A stretch of 64,000 bases of DNA from Methylobacterium sp. Leaf465 (lineage in GTDB: Bacteria; Pseudomonadota; Alphaproteobacteria; Rhizobiales; Beijerinckiaceae): assembly GCF_001424705.1 (NCBI RefSeq), contig NZ_LMRA01000023.1:313004-377003 (forward strand), written 5' to 3'. The notes beneath the pieces are model-generated. The model did no database searches. It saw nothing but the letters and a program-made list of their open reading frames with translations, and was not told where the DNA came from. This document shows, piece by piece, positions 57,365-64,000 of the stretch. The number at the start of each line of letters is the position of its first letter. The first letter of the stretch is position 1. A program made the position numbers and the translations under genes.

Positions 57365-58411
57365 TCAGGCGGCCCTGCGGTTCGCCGCCGGTCCGAAATG
57401 GTCGCGGTAGCGCTCCGCGATGGCCGAGACGGGCAGCACCACGAAGACGTCCGTGGTGCCGAACTGATGGTCCACCACGGCCCCGTCGCCGAAGGTGGCG
57501 CCGACGCGCAGGTAGCCCTTGATCAGCGGCGGCAGCGCCTGCAGCGCCGCCTTGGGATCCACGGCCTCACGCGCGAGGCGGTCCATGGCGACGTAGCGCT
57601 CGGGCAGGGCGCGGGCGCACCAGCCCTCCGCGGCGCGGGCATGGTGGTGCAGGAAGCTCAGGGGGAGGGCGAGGCGGTCGGGGTCGGTTCCCTCCAGGCT
57701 GGCGCAGCCCAGCATGGCGTCGATGCGGTGGTGCTGGACATAGGCCCAGATCCCGGCCCAGAGCAGTTCCACCGTCCGCTTCGTTCGGTAGGGCTTCAGC
57801 ACGCAGGAGCGCCCGAGTTCGAGGAAGCGCGCCCCCGGATTGGCCGCCATCATCGGGGCGATGTCGTACTCGCCTGCGGTGTAGAAGCCGAAGTGGCTGT
57901 CGGCCGCTTCCTGGCGCAGAAGCCGATAGGTGCCGACCACCTTCGGCCGGGCCCGGCGGAAGGGCTTGGTGGCGAAGGGCGTGGTGTTCACGGCCGCGTG
58001 ATCGATGACGAGGAGGTGGTCGCAGACCGCGTCGTAATCGTCGATGTCCCGGCGCGACAGCATCGCGAAGCCGCTCGGGACCGCCGACATCTCCTCGTAG
58101 AACACCCGGTAGCGCAGGCGCTGGGCCCGCCGGATCTCCGCGACGGTGGTGGCGAGGCGGACCTCCAGGGTACCGATCCGGCCGAGGGTCGGGGGGAGGC
58201 CTGGCGCGGCCAGGGGCTTCCTTAAGCGGGGCTTGAACCGGATCGGCGCCGCCCCGGGCGGGAGCAGCAGACCGCGGGGATGGAAGGCCGGCAGGCCGCC
58301 GCGTCCCGCCTCGGCGGTGCGCTGCTTCAGCCGGGCGAAGGGGGCGTGCACATGCGCCTCCCAGCCATTGAGCCACGCCATGGAGGCATCGCGCGCAAAG
58401 TTCGGGACCAT
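57365..58411 (-). CDS. GNAT-fold N-acyltransferase (OlsB-like)
   Basis: A 348-aa protein with the GNAT/hemolysin-like acyltransferase domain (about residues 80-300): LEVRLATTVAEIRRAQRLRYRVF, VVGTYRLLR, GRFLELGRSCVL and PLIKGYLRVGATFGDGAVVD. It matches OlsB, the ornithine-acyl-ACP N-acyltransferase that makes lyso-ornithine lipid, except for an N-terminal extension of about 75 aa (OlsB is nearer 290 aa). olsA is not adjacent, so the substrate is inferred. Confidence 0.83.
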   Translation of the reverse strand: MVPNFARDASMAWLNGWEAHVHAPFARLKQRTAEAGRGGLPAFHPRGLLLPPGAAPIRFKPRLRKPLAAPGLPPTLGRIGTLEVRLATTVAEIRRAQRLRYRVFYEEMSAVPSGFAMLSRRDIDDYDAVCDHLLVIDHAAVNTTPFATKPFRRARPKVVGTYRLLRQEAADSHFGFYTAGEYDIAPMMAANPGARFLELGRSCVLKPYRTKRTVELLWAGIWAYVQHHRIDAMLGCASLEGTDPDRLALPLSFLHHHARAAEGWCARALPERYVAMDRLAREAVDPKAALQALPPLIKGYLRVGATFGDGAVVDHQFGTTDVFVVLPVSAIAERYRDHFGPAANRRAA

Positions 58412-58626
58412 CGTCCAATCCGCCCTGTCGGGACACCGAGGCGGCTCCGCGGGAGCCCCTGGCCTCGTGCCTTCGGGACGTCACAACATCACGAAGCCCA
58501 CACGCTTTTATGACACGGATTGCCGTTTAGCCAGAGAGGTTTGCAACGGGAAGGACCCGGCAGCTCGGCGACCGCCCGATGGGTAGTCGCCGAAGGACCG
58601 GGCCCGCCGATCGCACACGAATGGAC

Positions 58627-59016
58627 TCAGACGAACTGGTTCAAACCCGGGATCGAGCCGACGATCGGTCCCATCACGTCCTCTCCGGCCTTCTCGCGGC
58701 CGTAGGCGAACAGTTCCTGGCCGAGGGGCTGCATCTGGCCCATCGGCACACCGGCCGACATCAGCTTCTGGCCCAGCGCCATGACGCCGCCGCCGCCCAT
58801 CATGCCGCCCAGCATGCCCATCAGGCCGCCGCCGCCTTCGCCGGCATTGGCCTCGGCGATCGTGGTCTCGGATCCCGGCAGGGCGCTGAGCAGCTGGCTC
58901 ACCTCGGTGGCGGGCCCCTCCTTCTGGAGGAAGGCCAGGATATGGCCGATGGCGGTCTGGGCCGTGGCGGCGTCGAGGCCGGTCCGGTTCGTCACGCGGG
59001 CGATCAACTCTTCCAT
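58627..59016 (-). CDS. Small DUF2267-like protein with Gly/Met-rich linker
   Basis: A 129-aa protein. The first part ([20 protein letters not shown], then [23 protein letters not shown]) resembles the DUF2267 helical fold. A central Gly/Met-rich stretch ([15 protein letters not shown]) links to a helical end ([18 protein letters not shown]). No function is known. It diverges from the HerA-like ATPase gene. Confidence 0.72.
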   Translation of the reverse strand: MEELIARVTNRTGLDAATAQTAIGHILAFLQKEGPATEVSQLLSALPGSETTIAEANAGEGGGGLMGMLGGMMGGGGVMALGQKLMSAGVPMGQMQPLGQELFAYGREKAGEDVMGPIVGSIPGLNQFV

Positions 59017-59209
59017 CTCAAACGGGCTCCTGGGTGGCCGGGTGTTCCGCGCGGCCGGGATTGCTGCTCGGTCGGGATGTTGTCCTTCCGGCCTCGTCGC
59101 CCCGAAATCAAGGCCGGCCCGCGAAGCGCTGGAAAATGCCGCGGTCGCGGCCCATAACCCTCACGGTCGATGCCGCCGCGCCCAGGCCGGCGAAGAGGAA
59201 CGGACGGTC

Positions 59210-60742
59210 ATGCAGGACGATGGCACGATCCTGGTCGGCAAGGCGCCGCTGAAGGACGGCAGCCTGAAGCCCGAGGGGCTGACCCTCCGGCTCGCCAATC
59301 GCCACGGCCTCGTGGCGGGGGCCACCGGCACCGGCAAGACCGTGACCCTGCAGGTCATGGCGGAAGGGTTCTCCAACGCCGGCGTCCCCGTCTTCGCCGC
59401 CGACATCAAGGGGGATCTCTCGGGCCTTGCGGCGGCCGGGGAATCCAAGCCGGTCTTCGTCGGGCGCGCCGCGGAACTGGGGATCCCCTACGAGCCCGAC
59501 CGGTTCCCGACGGTGTTCTGGGACCTGTTCGGAGACCAGGGCCATCCGATCCGCTGCACCGTCATCGAAATGGGGCCGTTGCTGCTCGCGCGCCTGCTGG
59601 AGCTCAACGACACCCAGGAGGGCGTCCTCAACATCGCCTTCCGGGTCGCCGACGACAACAAGTGGCCGGTCCTCGACCTCAAGGATCTGCGGGCCCTGCT
59701 TCTCTACCTCACCGAGAACCTGAAGGCGGTCTCGGGCCAGTACGGCAACGTCTCGGCAGCCTCCGTGGGCGCCATCCAGCGCCAGCTCCTGATGCTCGAG
59801 AACCAGGGAGCGGACCGCTTCTTCGGAGAGCCGGCCCTCGACCTCAACGACTTCATGCGGGTGGACCGCGAGGGCCGGGGCATCGTCAACATCCTGGCCG
59901 CCGACAAGCTGATGCAACGGCCCCGGCTCTACGCCTCGTTCCTGCTCTGGATGCTCTCCGAGCTGTTCGAGCAGCTGCCCGAGGTCGGCGACCTCGACAA
60001 GCCGAAGCTGGTGTTCTTCTTCGACGAGGCGCACCTCCTGTTCGACGACGCCCCGAAGGCCCTCCTCGACGCGGTGGAGCAGGTGGTGCGCCTGATCCGC
60101 TCGAAGGGCGTCGGCGTCTACTTCGTGACGCAGAATCCCCTGGACGTACCGGAATCGGTCCTCGGCCAGCTCGGCAACCGGGTGCAGCACGCCCTGCGCG
60201 CCTTCACGCCCCGCGACCAGCGCGCCGTGAAGGCCGCGGCCGAGACCTTCCGCCTGAATCCCGGTTTCGACGTCGCCAAGGTCATCACCGAGCTCGGCGT
60301 CGGCGAGGCCCTCGTCTCGTTCCTGGAAGCGAAAGGCACGCCTTCGGTCGTCGAGCGCGCCCTGATCGCCCCGCCCCAGGGCCGCGTCGGCCCCATCACC
60401 CCGGCCGAGCGCGCCGAGCTCCTGGCGAAGAGCCCGGTGCGCGGCAAGTACGACCAAGCGGTCGACAACGAGAGCGCCTACGAGATGCTGGCCGCCCGCA
60501 AGGGCCTCGACGGCGGAGCGGACGGGGCCCAGGCCGCCGAGGGGAGCCTGGGCGGAATGCTCGGCGGCTGGCTCGGGGGCGTCCTTGGCGGCAAGCCCGC
60601 CGGTAAGGGCGGCCGCCGGTCGGCCCCCGGCCTCGCCGAGCAGGTGCTCGGCAACGCCGCCCGCTCGATGGCCCGCAAGGTCGGGACTGAGGTGGGCAAC
60701 GCGATCCTGCGGAACGTGCTGGGCGGCCTGACGAAGCGGTAG
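59210..60742 (+). CDS. HerA-like ATPase of the DUF853 family
   Basis: A 510-aa P-loop ATPase of the DUF853/HerA C-terminal type. Walker A is GATGTGKT near residue 42, Walker [12 protein letters not shown] near residue 270, and the sensor [14 protein letters not shown] follows. Most of this family has no defined role; DNA or protein translocation is suspected. The C-terminal 60 aa are Gly/Ala-rich with short hydrophobic repeats ([14 protein letters not shown]), unusual for an ATPase. ATG 59210 follows GAGGAA. Confidence 0.85.
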   Translation: MQDDGTILVGKAPLKDGSLKPEGLTLRLANRHGLVAGATGTGKTVTLQVMAEGFSNAGVPVFAADIKGDLSGLAAAGESKPVFVGRAAELGIPYEPDRFPTVFWDLFGDQGHPIRCTVIEMGPLLLARLLELNDTQEGVLNIAFRVADDNKWPVLDLKDLRALLLYLTENLKAVSGQYGNVSAASVGAIQRQLLMLENQGADRFFGEPALDLNDFMRVDREGRGIVNILAADKLMQRPRLYASFLLWMLSELFEQLPEVGDLDKPKLVFFFDEAHLLFDDAPKALLDAVEQVVRLIRSKGVGVYFVTQNPLDVPESVLGQLGNRVQHALRAFTPRDQRAVKAAAETFRLNPGFDVAKVITELGVGEALVSFLEAKGTPSVVERALIAPPQGRVGPITPAERAELLAKSPVRGKYDQAVDNESAYEMLAARKGLDGGADGAQAAEGSLGGMLGGWLGGVLGGKPAGKGGRRSAPGLAEQVLGNAARSMARKVGTEVGNAILRNVLGGLTKR

Positions 60743-60772
60743 CTTGTCGGGCGCCGACGCTTCGCGCCCGCA

Positions 60773-60802
60773 TTGACAAATCACCCCGTCCTCGCCTATC
60801 CA
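60773..60802 (+). promoter_or_regulatory. Likely housekeeping promoter for rplU
   Basis: TTGACA at 60773-60778 and TATCCA at 60797-60802 with an 18-bp spacer match a sigma-70 type promoter. The leader to the rplU ATG is about 155 nt, and could carry an L21 autoregulatory structure, though none could be folded with confidence. Confidence 0.5.
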
Positions 60803-60965
60803 CCGCCTCTCGCGCGGCTTCCTCGACGAAGTCCGCGCGTTTCGCGTTCGCGCTCGGCCCAGGCAGTAAGCCCCGATCCGGTGTCGCGGATGACCTGAAC
60901 AAGAAGACGGTCCAGGCTCGCTTCGCGGCGAGCGGGAGACCGGCAGAGAACACGAAGAGAGAACG

Positions 60966-61280
60966 ATGTTCGCAGTCATCAAGACGGGCGGCAAGCAGTA
61001 TCGCGTCGCCGCCAACGACACCATCACGATCGCCACCCTCGCGGGCGAGGCCGGTTCGGCCGTCACCTTCGGTGACGTGCTCCTGTTCACGAACGGCGAA
61101 GGCGCCACTCAGGTCGGCGCGCCGCTGCTCTCGGGCATCAGCGTCACCGGCGAGATCGTCAGCCACGGCCGCGACGCGAAGGTCATCGCCTTCAAGAAGC
61201 GCCGCCGCCAGAACTCCCGCCGCAAGCGGGGCCACCGCCAGCATCACACGGTGGTCCGCATCACCGGCATCAGCGCCTGA
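60966..61280 (+). CDS. rplU: 50S ribosomal protein L21
   Basis: A 104-aa L21: MFAVIKTGGKQYRVAANDT at the start and the basic KKRRRQNSRRKRGHRQHHT segment that binds 23S rRNA near residue 85, ending VVRITGISA. An AGAGAGAAC stretch precedes the ATG. The standard rplU-rpmA-obgE-proB order follows, and the long leader upstream may carry regulation. Confidence 0.97.
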   Translation: MFAVIKTGGKQYRVAANDTITIATLAGEAGSAVTFGDVLLFTNGEGATQVGAPLLSGISVTGEIVSHGRDAKVIAFKKRRRQNSRRKRGHRQHHTVVRITGISA

Positions 61281-61319
61281 CGATCCGACCTGAGATCCAA
61301 GAATTCGGAGTAACTCCCC

Positions 61320-61586
61320 ATGGCTCATAAAAAAGCAGGCGGCTCGTCCCGCAACGGCCGCGACTCGGCCGGCCAGCGCCTCGGCGTGAAGAAGTTCGGT
61401 TCGGAAGCCGTCATTCCGGGCAACATCATCGTGCGCCAGCGCGGCACCAAGTGGCATCCCGGTACCAATGTCGGCATCGGCACGGACCACACCCTGTTCG
61501 CCAAGGCCGCCGGCCGGGTGCTGTTCGAGACGAAGCGCGGTCGCGCTTTCGTCACCGTCGTGCCGATGCAGGAAGCCGCCGAGTAA
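61320..61586 (+). CDS. rpmA: 50S ribosomal protein L27
   Basis: An 88-aa L27, [20 protein letters not shown]..., with [20 protein letters not shown] and [18 protein letters not shown]. The N-terminus reaches the peptidyl-transferase centre. It follows rplU by 39 bp after a TCGGAGTAAC-type site. Confidence 0.97.
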   Translation: MAHKKAGGSSRNGRDSAGQRLGVKKFGSEAVIPGNIIVRQRGTKWHPGTNVGIGTDHTLFAKAAGRVLFETKRGRAFVTVVPMQEAAE

Positions 61587-62780
<1,194 letters not shown>

Positions 62781-62856
62781 GGAGGGGCAACCCGGTCTTG
62801 TGCGGCGGGCAACCGGTCGTCACAAGCGCTCCATCGTCCTCTCGCCGACGCTTCCG

Positions 62857-63993
62857 ATGACCTCCGCCGTTCAGCCCCCCAATCTCCAAGATTTCCGTCG
62901 CATCGTCATCAAGGTCGGTTCGGCCCTCCTGGTCGACCGGACGCGCGGGCGCCTGCGCCATGCCTGGTTGAGTGCGCTCGCCGAGGACATCGCCGACCTT
63001 CATGCGAGCGGCGCCGACGTGCTGGTCGTCTCCTCCGGGGCCATCGCCCTGGGACGCACGGTGCTGGGCTACCCGCCCGGAACTCTGCGCCTGGAGGAGA
63101 GCCAGGCGGCGGCGGCCGTCGGACAGATCGCCCTGGCGCGGCACTGGTCCGAAGCTCTGGGCCATCACGGCATCGCCGCCGGCCAGATCCTGGTGACGCC
63201 GCAGGACACCGAGGAGCGTCGGCGCTACCTGAATGCCCGCGCCACGGTCCTGAAGCTCCTCGAGGTGCGCGCCGTACCCGTCGTGAACGAGAACGACACG
63301 GTGGCCACCAGCGAGATCCGCTACGGCGACAACGATCGCCTGGCTGCCCGCGTCGCCACAATGATCGGGGCCGACGTGCTGGTGCTGTTCTCGGACATCG
63401 ACGGGCTCTACACCGCGCCCCCGCACACCGATCCGGCGGCCCGCCACCTGCCCCTGATCGAGCGGATCACCCCCGAGATCGAGGCCATGGCGGGTGGGCC
63501 GGCCTCGGAACTCTCCCGCGGCGGGATGCGCACCAAGGTCGAGGCGGCCAAGATCGCCGCGAGCGGCGGCACCCACATGATCATCGCCGACGGGCGCGAG
63601 AAGAATCCCCTGCGCACCATCCTCCGGGGCGGGCGCTGCAGTTGGTTCCTGTCCGGCTCGAACCCCGTCACCGCCCGCAAAAGCTGGATCGCCGGCTCCC
63701 TGGAGCCGCGTGGCATCCTCACGGTCGACGCCGGCGCGGCGCGGGCCCTCCAGGGCGGCGCGAGCCTGCTGCCCGTAGGCGTGACGAAAGTCCAGGGCGG
63801 CTTCGGCCGCGGCGACGCGGTGGTGATCCGCGACGAGGCCGGGCGCATCCTCGGGCGCGGGCTCGTGGCCTATGACAGCGATCAGGCCCTGCGCATCATC
63901 GGCCGGCCGAGCCGGGAGATCGCGGACCTCCTCACCCATCCGGGTCGGGCCGAGATGGTCCACCGCGACGACCTCGCTATGGTGTGGGAATAG
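62857..63993 (+). CDS. proB: Glutamate 5-kinase ProB
   Basis: A 378-aa glutamate 5-kinase, the first step of proline synthesis. The amino-acid kinase domain (residues about 15-255) shows [34 protein letters not shown] and [14 protein letters not shown] domain covers about 285-365. It is inhibited by proline in other bacteria. proA is expected just outside the window. Start 62857 ([21 protein letters not shown]) has only a weak ribosome site. Confidence 0.95.
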   Translation: MTSAVQPPNLQDFRRIVIKVGSALLVDRTRGRLRHAWLSALAEDIADLHASGADVLVVSSGAIALGRTVLGYPPGTLRLEESQAAAAVGQIALARHWSEALGHHGIAAGQILVTPQDTEERRRYLNARATVLKLLEVRAVPVVNENDTVATSEIRYGDNDRLAARVATMIGADVLVLFSDIDGLYTAPPHTDPAARHLPLIERITPEIEAMAGGPASELSRGGMRTKVEAAKIAASGGTHMIIADGREKNPLRTILRGGRCSWFLSGSNPVTARKSWIAGSLEPRGILTVDAGAARALQGGASLLPVGVTKVQGGFGRGDAVVIRDEAGRILGRGLVAYDSDQALRIIGRPSREIADLLTHPGRAEMVHRDDLAMVWE

Positions 63994-64000
63994 CAGCTCT

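Overview
This is a very GC-rich alphaproteobacterial chromosome segment. The gene set points to Methylobacterium or a close relative in the Rhizobiales. It has a DivL-type tyrosine pseudokinase, a ChvG/ChvI system next to HprK, EIIA and HPr, AddAB instead of RecBCD, aerobic cobaltochelatase CobS/CobT, a methylmalonyl-CoA mutase small subunit, a ligase/exonuclease DNA-damage pair, an OlsB-like acyltransferase, and a microbial rhodopsin with its retinal-forming dioxygenase. No phage, transposon, CRISPR array or tRNA was seen. The segment looks like stable core chromosome with a few accessory insertions.

Layout. 0.2-12.7 kb (+): divL, a TsaE-AmgK fusion, murU, addB, a PIN-toxin/antitoxin pair, then addA. 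12.8-16.6 kb (-): cobT, cobS and a J-domain protein. 16.7-17.5 kb (+): bolA and arfB. 17.5-19.4 kb (-): a YoaK-family membrane protein and a TPR-methyltransferase. 19.4-22.6 kb (+): an overlapping exonuclease / ATP-dependent DNA ligase / YjbQ operon. 22.6-26.0 kb: a small DMT transporter divergent from a LysR regulator, a zinc alcohol dehydrogenase, and a small unrecognised membrane protein. 26.1-28.0 kb (-): a catalase-family peroxidase and an Omp25-type porin. 28.6-30.3 kb (+): rhodopsin and blh, whose 3' end overlaps the convergent queC-queD-queE operon (30.2-32.0 kb, -). 32.4-36.4 kb (+): a D-Ala-D-Ala carboxypeptidase with a Lys/Ala-rich tail, a zinc-type COG0523 GTPase behind a possible Zur box, and an unrecognised protein. 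36.5-40.5 kb (-): HPr, EIIA, HprK, ChvG, ChvI. 40.9-44.2 kb: HugZ, a small His-rich secreted protein, and a second two-component pair. 44.5-48.0 kb (+): lepA, a glycosyltransferase and an L,D-transpeptidase-like lipoprotein. 48.1-53.2 kb (-): a diguanylate cyclase, two small secreted proteins, methylmalonyl-CoA mutase small subunit and uppP. 53.4-57.4 kb (+): fzlA, queG, an epimerase and an acyltransferase. 57.4-59.0 kb (-): an OlsB-like acyltransferase and a DUF2267-like protein. 59.2-64.0 kb (+): a HerA-like ATPase, rplU, rpmA, obgE and proB.

How the genes fit together. Envelope and peptidoglycan functions recur: AmgK/MurU recycling, carboxypeptidase, LD-transpeptidase, UppP, FzlA, and ChvG/I envelope sensing. 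Queuosine synthesis is present as queCDE plus a distant queG. DNA repair is covered by AddAB and the ligase/exonuclease pair. The most unusual parts are the DTG-motif rhodopsin/blh pair with its 34-bp overlap with queC, the toxin-antitoxin pair between addB and addA, the tandem palindromes in the mutase leader, and the L,D-transpeptidase-like protein that lacks the usual conserved histidine.
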